Source: an uncultured Sphingosinicella sp. (GTDB lineage Bacteria; Pseudomonadota; Alphaproteobacteria; Sphingomonadales; Sphingomonadaceae). Taken from it: a stretch of DNA of 6,575 nt. The notes under the pieces are model-generated. The model was given only the letters and a program-made list of their open reading frames with translations, was not told the DNA's origin and made no database searches. Location: positions 1 through 6,575 of the forward strand of contig CAMPIH010000132.1 of assembly GCA_946886275.1 (NCBI GenBank), in the 5' to 3' direction. A program made the position numbers and the translations under genes. This document shows, in pieces, positions 6,521 through 6,575 of this stretch (position 1 is its first letter; every line of letters begins with the position of its first letter).

Positions 6521-6575
6521 GCACCCATAGCTCAGCTGGATAGAGCGCTGCCCTCCGAAGGCAGAGGTCAGAGGT
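6521..6575 (+). tRNA. tRNA-Arg (anticodon CCG), 3' end outside window
   Basis: The first 55 bases of a tRNA. The acceptor strand is GCACCCA (6521-6527), then T8 and A9, and a D stem GCTC/GAGC around the loop AGCTGGATA. The anticodon stem CTGCC/GGCAG encloses the loop CTCCGAA, giving anticodon CCG, which reads the Arg codon CGG. The variable loop AGGTC follows, then the start of the T arm (AGAGGT) at the window edge. The 3' acceptor strand and CCA are not visible. It diverges from the sigma gene and is unrelated to the uptake operon. Confidence 0.93.

Noticed and set aside
6521..6575. tRNA-Arg as the attachment site of a genomic island containing the uptake operon
   Set aside because: Integration normally uses the tRNA 3' end, which points away from the operon. 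There is no integrase, direct repeat or composition shift in the window.
1..6575. CRISPR arrays, insertion sequences or tandem repeats
   Set aside because: No regularly spaced repeats, transposase or terminal inverted repeats were seen on either strand.

Overview
The window is GC-rich and reads as chromosome from an alphaproteobacterium, most likely a sphingomonad (Sphingomonadales) or a close relative. This is inferred from the base composition, from the gene set (a FecI/FecR pair beside a very large TonB-dependent receptor with a Caulobacter/Xanthomonas-like plug), and from the style of the signal peptides. No marker gene fixes the genus.

Nearly all of the window is one minus-strand gene train, read from high to low coordinates: an ECF sigma factor of the FecI type (6404-5847), its FecR-type membrane anti-sigma regulator (5850-4834, overlapping the sigma gene by 4 bases), a 1178-residue TonB-dependent outer-membrane receptor (4696-1160), and the first 373 codons of an M16 (pitrilysin/insulinase-like) zinc peptidase made as a lipoprotein (1121 to beyond base 1). 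A plus-strand tRNA-Arg(CCG) begins at 6521 and runs off the right edge, diverging from the sigma gene.

The parts fit a cell-surface signalling circuit. The receptor has an N-terminal STN signalling domain, then a carboxypeptidase-regulatory-like beta domain, TonB box, plug and barrel. Ligand binding would be relayed by the STN domain to the periplasmic C-terminus of FecR, which would release FecI to transcribe the receptor. A candidate FecI-type promoter (CGTCTTAC with a G-rich upstream element and a 13-bp inverted repeat) lies in the 137-base gap just upstream of the receptor. The M16 peptidase follows the receptor after only 38 bases, so the locus may import a protein or peptide and degrade it, as in FusA/FusC ferredoxin piracy. 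The substrate cannot be read from the sequence.

The long plus-strand ORFs opposite these genes (39-1358, 980-3829 and others) look like GC-rich antisense shadows and are not annotated.
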